This document shows, in pieces, positions 1 to 16,000 of a stretch of 64,000 bases of DNA. A program made the position numbers and the translations under genes. The stretch is from Neurospora tetrasperma FGSC 2508 (taxonomy: Eukaryota > Ascomycota > Sordariomycetes > Sordariales > Sordariaceae), in the NCBI RefSeq assembly GCF_000213175.1, contig NW_009799099.1:732038-796037 (forward strand). Reading direction: 5' to 3'. The notes beneath the pieces are model-generated. The model searched no databases, was not told the origin of the DNA, and worked only from the letters and a program-made list of their open reading frames with translations. Position 1 is the first letter of the stretch. Each line of letters begins with the position of its first letter.

Positions 1-1300
1 ATCCTACACGTCTGGTCTCGTCGAGATCCGTGATAGCATCCATCCTCTTGGGAGATCTGGAGTCAAGGGTGGTGGGACATCTCGCAACCAGCCGCCTCCT
101 CTCCTACATATCTCCAACTTGCACCAAGTACCTCACTCCCACGTTTTCCCTCCAGTCAAGAGACAGAGAGGTACAAGGCACTTGCTCCAGTGTCTCGGTC
201 GTCCAGAACCACTTGAAGTCTCTCCACTAGACAGCCTATCTCTCTCCAGTTGGTCTTCCCAGTTGGTCCTCCCAGTTCTCTCCCACCCCGTCCCGCGCGC
301 TATCCGCCCGGCCAACCCCCTGGTCTATCTGGCCACATAGCACGCGCTTCATCGGTAATCCGTCGACAATCCGTGGATGCTGATTGCATGGCCCTGGCTG
401 GGTTTGACGGCTGATCCAACAGTCTCGGGCTGTGGAAAGGGGGGTCTTCTCAGACGGCAAAACCAACCAAGCACTCGGCGGAATGTTTTGTTCTGACCTT
501 GCTTGGCACTGCGACTGAGTTCGAGGCCGATATCCCCGGGGCTGGTGAGAGAAGTTGATAAGACCAAAGGCCACAACAATCCGGAGCTTCACTGGTACGC
601 ATCATCTACCTTCGCCCGACCTACTGACTTTGCTCCTGACATTGTCCTTTTTTCCCCCGTCTTGACGGATGCTACCTTGATCTACCTCAGCTGCACCACT
701 CGCGGCTGTTTTGTTTTCCACCGCTTGCTTGGGCCCCGCTGAAGACGCCACAACCGATACTTGGAGCTTGGCCTTTCTTATCAACTTCATCCCATACATC
801 AGAATATCGATTGGAGCAGCGACCCCTGATCCGTATCTGTGCCGAACCTTTTCATCATTTTTCTGTCTGGCGTCTTCTCTCATCGTTCACCTTGCATCTC
901 ACTCGATAAAGCCTGAAAGGACATTCGAACCAGATGCCGAGGACATGAATACCAACACAGTCTGACATCAACTTCCGATATAGCCAGCCTTTGTTCGCCT
1001 CATCAACACATGTTATCAATGCGAATTCGGTCTTTGCATGACCAAAGAATCTCTTGCCGTCAACAACATTTCGTATGACGAAGGACTGCGTGGAAAACAG
1101 CAAACCTCTTCCAAACCAACTATCGTGAAGGCCATGCGCACTAGGTTTCCTGGGTGGGATTTTGGCATCAGGTGGTCGGGTGCCCTTGAACAAAAACCAT
1201 AAGCTCAAACGAACATCTACGTGGACACCCCACCGGACGACTTCTCCGAGGCATCAGGATCATTTCGCATGTTCGGTGGAACTCGGCTCAGATCCACAAA
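1..1300. other. Upstream region without a supported gene
   Basis: This stretch precedes the quinate-repressor-like gene. Both strands hold only short open frames without recognisable domains or a convincing exon structure. It probably contains the promoter and 5' leader of the gene at 1301, but I found no clear TATA box or binding site to name. Confidence 0.5.
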
Positions 1301-3583
1301 ATGGTCAGCATACAGCAGGCAGAGCCGGCACCGGCACTTATATCGGCGCCAGTGCCAAGCACTATTCCTGCTCATCGAGCAATCGACCTGGTCAAGGGAA
1401 GGACAACTTCGCCGGCGGTTGGCAACCTCCCGCTTCTGAGAGGGCCTCGCAATGGAGATACGAGAACAGCCGTGATTGTTTTTGGCCAGGGCCAGGAGAA
1501 AATTGTGGCTGTATTTGCCGAAGTCTTAGGGAAATCTTACCGGGTGAGGAATGGGTTCAAAGACGTCTCTTCAGATGATCGGGATTTGGTGGTTGGCATT
1601 GCCGCAACACAGGCAAAATCCGACATTGCAGCTCGGGACAGGACCTCGATCGTCGCCATCAACGTCCATTGTACCAGCATGGGCATGCCTCCAGACGCAT
1701 ATCTCTCCGCTCAGTGTGACTACGAATTTCTATACACAGAGGCACTTTGTCCTAGACGGGACCTTTCACGTTTTGTTTCTCACACACTTGGGCAGCTGAA
1801 TCATCACGAAACCCTCATGGCCAAACCACGGACATACTTCATTTCGACAACCTTCCCCGACGTACATGCTGCCCTTCCGAATATCGATATCCTAACTGTG
1901 GGTGCAGATGCTGTTGAGATCAGGGTTGATCTCTTGAAAGAGCCACTCGCTGACGGAACTTATGCTCCGGTTCCCAGCTTGAGTTATGTCGGCGAACAGG
2001 TGATGCTGCTCCGTCAAAGGACAGAACTGCCAATCATCTTCACCACCAGATGTATGGCCGAAAATGGGCGTTTTCCGATGGACAATCCTGATCTATACTA
2101 CGAGTACCTTTACAGGGCAATCCAGTGGGGAGTGGAGTACATCGATGTCGAGATATGGCTCCCGGAGAGGATCAGGAGGAGGCTTTATGAGCAGCGTGGC
2201 AGCAGTCGCATCATGTCCGCATTTCACGACTTCTCTGGGACTTTCAAGTGGCCATCAGCAAGGGCAGAAGCAACGTTCCGGGAATCAGCACGGTTTGCGG
2301 ATATCGTCAAAATGATCGCCATTATTAACGACCACAACGAAAACTTTGAACTGGAGTACTTCCGCTCTAAGATTAAGGCAGAATACCCCGATGCGCCGCC
2401 ACTATCTGCTGTCAACATGGGCGAAACTGGACAGTTTTCTCGGACCTTGAACCGGGTTTTCACACCCATCACCCATCCTCTATTACCGATAATCGCCGCT
2501 CCCGGTCAGTTGAGTGCTTCCGAAATCAATCAGGCTTTGTCCTTACTTGGACAACTGCCGAGAAAGAACATATACGGAATCAACACCCCCTCTAGCCGCA
2601 TATCGACCCCTCAGGCACCTTTCTATGGGAAGTGTTTCAACGAACTAGGTCTGCCCCACCACTTCTCTGTCATGGAGAGACCCCTCAAAGGTTTCGCCTC
2701 TGTGGAAGCGTGGTGCAACCAGAAGAACTTTGGTGGTGCTTACCTCTATCCGGCTGTTTCTTTTCAGCATTTGATCTCGAATAGTGCCTTTTTTGCATCC
2801 ATCAACAATGGAACGGGGCCGATTCTCAGCGATTCAGTAAAGCTTATTGGCATGGTGGACACAATTGTGGTTCAATCTAAGGGCTCGCTTTCTGCTTCCC
2901 CTGCACCGTCCTCAGCACCGTCCAGTCCAGGACGTCACCAAAACAGCGAGTCAATAGGTTCCGTTGCTTTGTCGCAATCCGGTCTCCCACCTACCACGGT
3001 TTTGGTCTTCGAAAATGCTGCTTGGAAAGGGATATTGAGTACACTCACTCGCGACTTTGCTCCTTCGGCTTATTCTGGGCGTGCCGCCGTGGTTCTTGCT
3101 TCAAACTCCGACGATGCTGCCAGTTCTCTCCTTGCGCTTAAAGCTCTGATGGTGAGCAAGATCTACACAGTCGGCTTCAAAGCGTCGCCAGTTGTTGCCA
3201 GGGATTTCAATCTGGAGCCCTTCGACAGTCTTGAGAGTATGCAAAAGGCCCGTACGAATGATGCTAATCCCGCCAATCATGGTGCCTCGCCTTTCGTGGT
3301 CGTGAGCGCGTTAGCCCCGGAGAAGAGTAATCTTGTCGGTATGCTGGTCCGCGTCTTTGGCTCTCGGGGCCCATCAACGTCTCGCAAGGTTTTTCTTGAC
3401 CTTGCTGATGGATCGTTTCCTCGAAAAGGTGATCCTAAATTGATTGCAGAGCAATGCGGTTTTGCTGCTTATGGTGCTGAGGACGTCATGGCTTTCACCA
3501 CTGTCGAAACGCTGCGTCTTCTTGTTGGTCAGAATGTCCCTTACAGCTTTGTACGTCTGGCCAGCGGACGGCCAATGTGTTGA
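1301..3583 (+). CDS. Quinate repressor-like protein (AROM C-terminal homologue)
   Basis: A single open frame of 760 residues resembles the fungal quinate repressors (QutR, qa-1S), which derive from the last three domains of the AROM shikimate enzyme and bind the pathway activator to hold quinate-use genes off. Residues about 175-410 match type I 3-dehydroquinase: the [11 protein letters not shown] strand, E284 in DVEIW, H309 in SAFHDFSG, K337 in ADIVKMIA, and the INMG-like and APGQLSA segments. Residues 1-170 occupy the shikimate kinase place but lack an intact P-loop. Residues about 430-760 follow shikimate dehydrogenase, yet the HN and Lys signature residues are replaced ([17 protein letters not shown]), so that domain should be catalytically dead. 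None of the other qa/qut cluster genes is visible nearby, so it may be a paralogue outside the cluster. The start at 1301 is the first ATG of the frame; a further upstream exon cannot be excluded. Confidence 0.85.
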   Translation: MVSIQQAEPAPALISAPVPSTIPAHRAIDLVKGRTTSPAVGNLPLLRGPRNGDTRTAVIVFGQGQEKIVAVFAEVLGKSYRVRNGFKDVSSDDRDLVVGIAATQAKSDIAARDRTSIVAINVHCTSMGMPPDAYLSAQCDYEFLYTEALCPRRDLSRFVSHTLGQLNHHETLMAKPRTYFISTTFPDVHAALPNIDILTVGADAVEIRVDLLKEPLADGTYAPVPSLSYVGEQVMLLRQRTELPIIFTTRCMAENGRFPMDNPDLYYEYLYRAIQWGVEYIDVEIWLPERIRRRLYEQRGSSRIMSAFHDFSGTFKWPSARAEATFRESARFADIVKMIAIINDHNENFELEYFRSKIKAEYPDAPPLSAVNMGETGQFSRTLNRVFTPITHPLLPIIAAPGQLSASEINQALSLLGQLPRKNIYGINTPSSRISTPQAPFYGKCFNELGLPHHFSVMERPLKGFASVEAWCNQKNFGGAYLYPAVSFQHLISNSAFFASINNGTGPILSDSVKLIGMVDTIVVQSKGSLSASPAPSSAPSSPGRHQNSESIGSVALSQSGLPPTTVLVFENAAWKGILSTLTRDFAPSAYSGRAAVVLASNSDDAASSLLALKALMVSKIYTVGFKASPVVARDFNLEPFDSLESMQKARTNDANPANHGASPFVVVSALAPEKSNLVGMLVRVFGSRGPSTSRKVFLDLADGSFPRKGDPKLIAEQCGFAAYGAEDVMAFTTVETLRLLVGQNVPYSFVRLASGRPMC

Positions 3584-5534
3584 TCTTCGCACAAAGCATT
3601 CTGATCTACATCTCGAGACGCACTCTGTGCAAAAGACCCGTGATCTTCCGCTAGCTATCTGCATATTCTCGGTGGCGACCACGAGGAGGTTAGTTACACA
3701 AAGACTCCCTCATATGTCTGCCACTGTTGGCTACCATGACTGACATACCTTTCCAGTTTCTGATAGTACACCGTCGCCGATATCAACGCCGGCATTGTAC
3801 ATATCTCGTTGTATAGAAGAAAGACACATCGAAGATTATTGGTCTCGGCCCTTGAGAGCATATTGCATGGTGTTTGACACGGCGTCACTCCTTGGTGTCG
3901 GAAGTCTTTCTTCTTAGAAGACCTCAGACTGGATTTAGCAACGATGGTTCGCTCTCTCAATGCAAGATCTGTGTCTTAAGTATCATCACGCAAAGGAAAG
4001 CTGATCGCTCTTGGGGGTTTTGTTTTGGTGTCGCGTTTCATCGCGGTACACCCACAGTTTTGTTCATTACTCCCCGGCGTTGCATTATATGCATTTACTT
4101 TCATGTGGCTCAATGATCATACCCACCATCTTCCTCATCCTTGTATCGTTTGCTGAATGACAATGGTTTCAATATTTGCTATTCATTACACACCTGCTTG
4201 TCGTTTAACCCATCACAAGAGATCAAGATACCTCGACGATCCTCTGGATTCACCACCTTTTTCTGGAATCGGGAAGTCCGACGGCGAGCGACACCACCGG
4301 CACCTAGATGCCTCGAGAACGTCGAATAAGCCTACACATGACGTTGCAAGATGTCTCCTGTTGATCATACCCATGTATAGTCATAGGTGGTCACGATGCA
4401 AGGCCTCCGGCTAGTGATTGTAAGGTTCCCGCTAGTTGCTAGTTCCTTCGCTCCGAAAATATGAAGTGTAACGGCACTTGGAGTCACATAACAACTCAAC
4501 CCTCCGGGACGCTGAGGATCAGATTTGATCGGCACCGCCATCTTTCTTCCCCCGAAGACCATCCTGTTTTGATCGGCACTTCTGGCTGGATGCTTCAGCA
4601 TTCGACCAGCGACCACCTTGTTTGAGATTCTACGGCAGCCCAACAACATCTCGTCTGATCAGTGACAATGCCTGGAATCTTTATCTTCATGAGCTCTAGG
4701 GTTGGTCGACGTTCGTTCGTGTTGCCGGCCACATGACGAGGCATATACCATTGCTCCGGTAGTTCAACTTGCATGAGGTCGGCTTAGTTCATTCAGTTCT
4801 TACACTTGTAAGATCACTATCCACTAATTTGCGCGTAGCCGCCCTATCCTCATCACGATATTGTCTAACCAGCACACAAACCTATCCTGCCTTCCGGTCC
4901 ACACTGTCGAGACTCTATTGTCAACTTCAACTCATCATTACCAACTTGAGCTGTAGACACCAACAGACGAAAAGTTGGCCGCTAGATCCCTTGACTTTCG
5001 TCCAGGGTTGTGATGCTTTGGCGATACGAAGCCCCAAAGTATTCGAAGGGAACGAACAGGACCATCCATCAGATTTTGTTTCTGTTCAGGGTCACGAAGC
5101 AAGTTCCTCGAACGGATGATATGCCGTTACTCAAGAGATATAGATCAGGCTTTGTCAAGGAAGAACTTCAACATGCACTCACGACCAGGCTACACACTCA
5201 GGTATACCTACTCAAGAGACACTGAGAAAGTATTTTATCACCAGTCATTACTCCAGCAGCAACCACGATCCTCTCCCTCAAACGATAATGTTTCCTTGGA
5301 CGTGCGTCGCCTAGCCAGCATTTGACCCTGACTCTCTCAAATAATTTTGCCCAGAACACCCAAAGTCGTCGTCTTCAACTTCCAGCATAAAGTCCGTCCG
5401 TCAAAAGGAAATGCCCCCGGCGGTGCCTACTGTCTCTTTCTTCCACGGGATACGAATTCCCCCATAGAATCGCTGGGTGCCAAACGAACGCCACAAAGAA
5501 TAAATATTCAGGTAACCAGGGGAAACAGGAGAAG
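3584..5534. other. Intergenic region, no supported gene
   Basis: About 2 kb between the repressor-like gene and the 5S rRNA gene. Open frames on both strands are short, have mixed codon use and match nothing I recognise. It presumably begins with the 3' UTR of the upstream gene. Confidence 0.5.
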
Positions 5535-5549
5535 AAAAAAAAAAAAAAA
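5535..5549 (-). terminator. RNA polymerase III oligo-T terminator of the 5S gene
   Basis: Read on the minus strand, an uninterrupted run of 15 T begins at the end of the 5S rRNA sequence. Such a T run is the standard RNA polymerase III stop signal, and its exact placement supports a functional 5S gene rather than a random fragment. Confidence 0.8.
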
Positions 5550-5667
5550 CATACAGCACCTGGGATTCGCTGGTCGTCACCGACCCAACTACTAGTCAGG
5601 CGATTAGTGGCTTATCTATGGGAGAGCGGACGGGATCCCGAGTTTTCCACTATCTATGGCCGTATGT
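5549..5667 (-). rRNA. 5S ribosomal RNA (dispersed copy)
   Basis: On the minus strand a sequence of about 119 bases has the hallmarks of a fungal 5S rRNA. It begins ACATACGGCC and ends GCTGTATGT, so ACATAC and GTATGT pair as helix I. The internal-control region contains AGTAGTTGGGTCGGTGACG followed by ACCAGCGAATCCC, almost as in the common Neurospora 5S. The middle part (TCGGGATCCCGTCCGCTCTC) differs from the major type as I remember it, so this is probably one of the variant classes. Neurospora-type fungi carry single 5S genes scattered through the genome outside the rDNA array, which fits this isolated position between protein genes. Transcription by RNA polymerase III uses the internal promoter and the T run after the 3' end. 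The exact ends could be off by one or two bases. Confidence 0.93.
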
Positions 5668-8600
5668 GTTTAGTATTACCAAAACTTAGGACTATAAGGG
5701 TCTAGTGAAATTAACAATGGTCAACCCACCGACTGATGGACGCTGGCTTAGTGATGAATGAGAATCGGTGAAGCAAAGCGAAGGGGTTTGGACTTGATAT
5801 GATAACTACCTAGGTCTCCTTACTGAAAGAAATGTACGCACGCAGCCTAATAATGGCTGTTAAAAGACTTGGGAGTCAGAAAGAGAGTCATGAATGCCTT
5901 GCACAAACCAAAAAGTGTATCTGTTGTGTCGACTCATATACTCAAAAGCCTGAGTGACCCAAAGGACCAGAAGCGTATAGAGCCACGACGATATGTACCC
6001 AACGGGTAACATTGTCGACATTCCTTGCCCCTCAAGATTATGAATCCCTTCCAGTAAGGGTACTGTATGCAACGATACCGGCTTGGGAAAAGCATGAATG
6101 GTACGGTATGTGCATCCGTCCCAACGGCGGTCCCCGTCCCGATCCGACAATTCGGTCGCTCATCCTCCGAGCTGCATCTCAGTCTTTGCCTGTGTAGTGT
6201 GTACATACATAGCTAACAGCTTGGCTTGGCACTTGCTATGGTTTCATGTGGAAGAGGCCAAAGCACAAGAATGGTCGCTGGTAACTGCCAGTCCGTGATG
6301 ATGAGACGATGGCGCCGCCGTTGGCAGTCTGTGCCTTCAGTCACTTGGTATAGGGCACCATTTCGATCATAGATAGAGATACCGGGCCTTTGTCTGATGG
6401 AAGACAGCCAGGAGAGGATGGCAGCTGGGATTGGGCAGTGAATGGATGGCAGTTCCCGACTTAGACTAGAGTGTGCGGTGCTTGGGTTGTTCCCGAGGCT
6501 TTGGTAACTGATGAAGGACTCCTGAATAGCGGGAGCGGTTTGCGACGCTTTGTCTGGTCCTTTCCAGGGGTGCTTGGCAGTCCCTTCATATAGACGTATC
6601 TAGTGAAGTCAAAAAGCGGGCACTATTCTAAACTTAAAGTTGCCCCTGATACTGCAAGCGTGAGCAATAGAGAGACGGGGACGGCTCGGCTCCGAGCTCC
6701 CGCTGGTGATGCGCCAAGCTTTGTCCGAGACATACAGGACTTTGCTTCAAGCCCTGAGGGTCTCTCTCACTCGAACCCAACAGTCTGCTGTCTCTGTAGC
6801 ATGGTGTCGGAACAAAAGGTTGGAGAAATGCATGGCTTTCCGCCCGTTTGATGTGATGGTCCCTGCCAAGCCAGCATTCACATCGATCTTTATGTCTCAT
6901 CGCCCGTCGGTGACTGATGTCGGAAATTGTCAGCATGACGGTTCCGCACATACTCTTAACTCTGGAACGCTGTTACGTACTCCCTCTTGGCCTGGGGTGC
7001 AGTCATCGAGGGTTGCCCTGACACCCGTCTATAGACGGTGAGGATCATCACTGCGGGATAGCTCCTTTGATTACGCACTATGGACTGCGATTCGTGCGGC
7101 AGTGACGATAAATGATGATCTCGGGACGGATCCAGGGGAGACGGTGTTGAGGTCGGGGATGCCTTCCGCTAAATTCCCAGGCTCGTGACGCATGCTCCGT
7201 CCACCGTTGGATTCTAGGGGTACATGGGGGCCCAAACTAAGACGTGTTTCCTCCAAGTTTAGTGTAGTGAACAAAAGGACCTATCCCGGAGTGGAAGGTT
7301 AGGCGAGGTGCTGTGGGATGCATGCATGCCGGTATTGACCACTTTGACAAGCCGGGAAGGAGCAGAAGAGTGCGGTTTCGGTAGGTATGCAGGCGGCTCA
7401 AGTGCTGTCGTAGTGCAGACAGCGTAGCATACCTAGGTAGCTTTAATCGGCGATATGGCATAAGTGAAGGAAGGGTGCTAAACGTGGATCGTTATGAAGA
7501 GTTGAATGCGGATGGGTAGTGGGATAAAAGTGAGGCTTGAGACTGGTTTACATGGTCTCTAGTATGAAAGGGTCTCTCTTGGTGTCTGTCATAGTCCACA
7601 CTTGGAGCTCGAAAACACGAGTGTCGGTGGATGTCATGTCAAACGGCCGGGACTGTTGTTTCGGTCGGGGTGCTCATGAGATTCCCAAGGTTCTGGGCTT
7701 GAGAAGATCTGGAGAAAACAGAGGACGCGTGGACTCAAGGATCAAAGACAAAGAAGCGAGACAAGAACGGTAAAAAGCAACAAAGTTAGCGAGATCAGAG
7801 GGGTGGTTGAGGAAAGGATGGTGGAATGTTCAACAGGGGATGGAGCCTGCGACGTCCCATTGACTGGGTCGACCGTCTCGATTTCGAATGGGTATGGCCT
7901 GGTCACTACCTTGCCGGCTAGCGTCATTTTAGGTGTACATAGTATGCGATGAATCGAGTTTAAAAGGGGAAGGAATCAATGACGTTCCTCATCACCTCAA
8001 GATTCGGGCTTTCCGTCTCTCCGTTGGGAAGATTATTGTAGCCGAGTTCGTTCTGTGAGATCGATGCAAGTTGCAAGTTGGAGGAACTGAGGACGGAAGG
8101 ACTGGACTCGAGTGACTGGGAGTTTTGCGGCTACAGTGCAGTAGAGATCAATATACTGTCAGAAACACTGTGTACTTCTGCAGTCAAGTTCTGAATAGGG
8201 TAAAAACGCACTCCCGGAGTGTCACCTTTCAACTGCCCCGGTCTCCCTTTTCTCCTCACTCCTCAGCTCCCCCGCAAAGAACCCATGTTCATCACCGACA
8301 TGGCTGACACGAGAGAACATGGATGTCCTTCAGGTTTTGTGCTTTCTCGAGCCTCTGCCTCTCCTCATTTTATGCAAATCGATACAACCCAACAACCGTT
8401 ACATACTCCCGTGGTCGGTGATGTGATGGATGCATGCTTCCTATCTGGCGACTTGCCTGTCTGAGTAAACACGGCCGGCTAGTGTCGTCGTCGTCTCTGC
8501 TTGCTGACTGAGGCAGTCGGTCATCTTCCCACCAGAGTCCCTTGTTCGCCTCAAGAAGCCTTCGGGCAGCTAACTTACCTACGGAATTCGATCCGTACCG

Positions 8601-9231
8601 AACACAGCTGCCATCACTTCCACCTCCAGGATTCCCAGCATCTCACCCGGCACTACACTACCTGCCAGTACCGATGATGCGGGGCTACTCCGGGCCGTCG
8701 TCAAGGTGGTATTGACCGTAAACACCTTTACTCGACCACTTTTACTTTTCTTGGCCAAGTCCCCTGCGTTGAAACCTCTCGCTATTCGTTCTCTACTCAA
8801 CTCCACGAACTCGCTTGCGAACATTGCTTGATGCTTTCGTATTCGCCATTGTCATGATCTTGAAGTTTACTTGATCATGTTTTGTCATCCTTCAACGCCG
8901 ACATCCACAACCATCCGCGCCTCCATCTCCTCCGCGCTTGGTGTATGATTAGGGAGACTTAGACTCGGAAGAGAGGAAATCCTTCACGTTGTCGCCTTTG
9001 GCCAAAGTTGCCCTCTCGCCAGGTCCAAACATTACATCACCTCCAATTTTTGGCAAGACTCCAAGCCCAAAGATCCTTTGACGACAATGCGATATCAGAG
9101 ACGACGATAACAATACTTTGTGGCTTCCACTTCCACCTTCACCTTCATCGCCACCCACCAAAACCGTCCTGAGCATTCAGGCCTATGATGCCGGGACCGT
9201 CACCACTTTTCCCACACTTCGTCCAGGAGCC
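5668..9231. other. Long intergenic region between 5S gene and transcription factor
   Basis: About 3.6 kb without a supported protein gene. Open frames are short and carry no recognisable domain. One CCTAGGTA octamer occurs at 7432-7439. The part near 8900-9230 is CT-rich and is the likely promoter and leader of the transcription factor gene. Long leaders are common for fungal regulators. Confidence 0.5.
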
Positions 9232-12352
<3,121 letters not shown>

Positions 12353-13095
12353 CGAAAACGTTTGGGAAGTGGAAAGAGGGACTAAAAGAAATAGTTACAC
12401 TTTATATCTGGAGCGATTGATACCATGGGTTTAGGACAAGAAACTGGCGTGTCGTTGTATGTGCTTTTGAGTGATCAAAGTCTGCGTTGGGGTGGGAGTG
12501 ACACTGGTGTTCATATCGATGGGAGCCAGGTGTGCATCCGCTACAATACCATGTTTGCTTCCTCTCCATCCCTTCCTCTCCGTCCTCCAAGAACAAAACC
12601 AAGATGTTCTCAATTTGCAATGGGCTTCTTTACTTGCGTTCTGATGATACGGTGCTGACCTTTGCCGCTCACAAGTTCTCCCACTCGCACAACCTCCGAC
12701 TCAATCATTTCCCTGTCACCAAAAGCACCTCACAAGCATTTGGGATAGCAGTTGAAGTCTAATAATTACATTATTCTACATTGTCCGCCATATGTTTGGA
12801 TTTTGATCCATGTAAGCTATTTTGTGGTTCTTTACGCATTCTAAATTCTTCCCCCTTCCACACTGCTTCATCTATGTCATGTCATACTACCATCCTCTCA
12901 TATCGCTTGCATTATGACGTTAAAGCAGCAAAATAAAAAAGGAAATGAAATAAACCTAGTTCCAATATTCCATCCATGAATTGTTTGTTGCCTTCCCCTT
13001 CGCCGCGTTTTCAGGATATTGTCAAGTATGGGTTTCTCATATGTCGAATCATCGCGGTTCCCGTACTTCTCGATATACCCTTGGACTGCCAAATC
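12353..13095. other. Region between convergent genes
   Basis: About 740 bases between two genes whose 3' ends face each other. It holds only short chance frames and should consist of their 3' UTRs. I see no gene or repeat in it. Confidence 0.6.
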
Positions 13096-16000
13096 TCAAT
13101 GTGGCTGCGTTCGAGCGTAGTGACCCGTAAAGATACCAGAGCTGGATAGCACCTTGCCAGAAGCAAATCTCGATCCGGCCAAGCCGCGGTTGATAGGTCT
13201 AGGAGCGAGAGCCGTCGGTTGGGCCTCGAAAACAGGAGCCGGCGATTGGGCTTGAACAACGGGCAAGTCGGTACCATTAGAGTTTTCCGGTGCCGAACTG
13301 CTAGCAAACCTAGACCCAGCTAAACCAGGGTTGGTGGAGCTTCTAGAAGAAGCAGATTGCTCGGGTTGAGGAGGACCTGGTTTGGAGGAACTCTCTGGCA
13401 TCGAACTAGTCGCATACCCTGAGCTAGCCAGGCTATGGTTGGAAAGACTGCTAGAGATGACCGGATACTGCGATTGAGCAGGCGGTGTGATGACGGAGCT
13501 TGGCTGCTGAATAGGTGTGTTAACGACACGCTGGGTTGAAAGAGGTGTTCGATCCTGAGGAGCCGGTCCTCCAACATTTGAAGTATTGTCGGCGGGGGTG
13601 GCGGGCCGGTGATTAGACACTGAAATGGGTCCATCGTTTTGCACACCAGGTGCAATGTGAGGAGTGACATGCTCAATACTCTGAGTAGAGGGCCTACCAG
13701 AGAACATTTCCGCCAACTCGGCAGGAGTAGCACTGACTGGGGCCTGTGGATCAAGTTGCGCTCGCGCTCGAAGGGTGGCACTAGTCAAGAATTGAGGACC
13801 TGTAAAGACTCCTTCGGTCTCAAGACGATCATCAGGTCTAGCCCACAATGAGTTTCGAAGGCCACGAACATTCATCTGTGTTGGTGGAGGCCTTGGTGGC
13901 TTCGGAGTGACCAAAGAGATGAGCTCGGGTTCACTGCAGATATCTGCATTTACGTGCTCTTCATGGGATAGACTCGCAGTTGTCTCATTGGGAACTACCG
14001 ATGTAGGCTCTCTGATCTGTGATACCTGGGTCTCTGCTTGCACACCTTGAGTCGTTGACTCGAAAGTTATGATGGGCGTAGGCTCTACGGTCTCTGAGGC
14101 CTCTGTTGCCATCACCCAGGCGTGATTGGCTCTGCTCCTGGTAAAATCAGGAGCCAGAATTGTAGCCGCTGGAAGCGGAGTGGCAGGCCTCGTGGCTGTA
14201 AGCGTAGCTTCCAAGCTCTGACAAGTCGAGGGGGGCTGGTTCCTTCTAGAGAATGCGGGCATAAAACCCAGCTCACTGAGCCAGTGGGGAGGCTGCAAAC
14301 GGTTGTCGTAAAGGGACACAAGGAACGGAAGTTGGTATACATGGCGGCGAGTATGCGTAGCGGCCACAGGGGAGTGTGCTCTAGTAGTCTCACGAGAAGT
14401 GGTTTTTGCGGTCTGGGGGGGAGGTCTGGGAGTTTCCGGGCGATCTGGCAGAGAATTGGGAGCTGATTGAATGTCGTTGGTAACATCGTCGGTATCCACA
14501 GGTTGAGAGTCGCCCCAGACCTCCTTCAGAAGCTCTCTTTTGGTTGATTCATCGAGACCGCATTCATCAGTCATTGCTTGATTCGTCACAAATGTCTGGA
14601 GTCCTTCAATCATCGTAGAAGCACCGCGATTTGTCCTGTTGCTCGGCATTTCACCCAATACCTTAATCATGTTCTGCAACAGTAATCGGTATGTATCAAC
14701 AAACTCCTGCTTGACAATATCAAGCCCATAGTTATGTTCCGTGACTCCAGGTTGCGCTTGCTGGAGCTGAAGCTGATCGTCGACATATTCAAGCTCATAG
14801 TCAAACGGATCAAGAGTAGAGAGTAGCTCCGCAGCTTCAGATTGAGCATACTGTGGCTGGACTGTCGATGGAGCGTCATCCAAAGTGTCCAAGTCAATAA
14901 GCGTATCAACCAGTATCTCCTGGTTCTCTGCACGTTGGGTTGTGGTTGAATTTGGTGCATATGGTTGTCTTGAGACCGTGTCAAAATCTGTCGTGATTGC
15001 TTGTTCCGCTCGAGCTTGAGACACGGGTTTCCGAGGAGTCGGCGTGGGGGATGCCTCCCCGGTAGTTGGAGCTGCCTCTTGAATGGTAGCCTCCAACATC
15101 TGCCTGGAGTTGTCGTTGACCTGGTCCAGATATTTGCCAGCACGGAGACAGGCGAGTGTCCTGTGAAAATCTTCCGCGTCCATATACGCCATGAAGTTGA
15201 CTATGTGACTGCTAGTATAACCCTCTTGGCCTCTGAAAATAATTATCAGTTGTCGCGATCCAGAGTCAATAGTATGATGGTAGTATTGAGAGATAGGCGA
15301 CTGGCAGACCTGCTTGCCTTCGCAAGTCAGTGTGAAGAACCCCAAATGGGGTTTTCCGGCCGCAGAGAGATAAACCATGGAGGGTACAAGCGTTCTGTTA
15401 GGTAGACGTGTTGAATTAGGAAAGTCAACTTCGCATTTGAAGAGAACATTAGACAGCTCTGGCGAAAGTGGAGAAGATTCATTCTCCGAAGGGGGAACAT
15501 TATGCTCATTGCCCAAAGTCAGGAGTTGCTGACTTGCTGGGCCTTGAGTGGTAGGCGTAGACGGTTGCCGGATCCTCGCAGAGCTTTGGCGTGAATCAGT
15601 AGACGCGGTAGCTAGGCCAGGCTGTGTTTGAGCCTGGTTGACAGGTGGATGACGGGGTCCTTGACTGATAGTTGCGTGACGAGTAGAATGGACCGAAGTA
15701 GTCCGACAGGTCTCTTTGAAAGGCGGGGTAGAAGATGCACAAGATGCAACTCGAACCCGGGAAGACGAAAGTCCTTGACTGGAAGAGACTTGTTGAAGGG
15801 GCTTTGTGGAAGTCAATGGACGGGGTGATGTAGAAGATGGGCGGTAATTAGGGGGGAATTGCCTAACCGGCTGAGATGCGTGATGAAGGACACCGAGAGT
15901 GGATGTTTTCATGTCTTTGCCAATGTTGATTTTTCTGCTTGGCGGTATCTCGCGTCCGCGGCCATGGTATTGTTTAGCAAGGCGGCTGTCCAGCTCGGGG

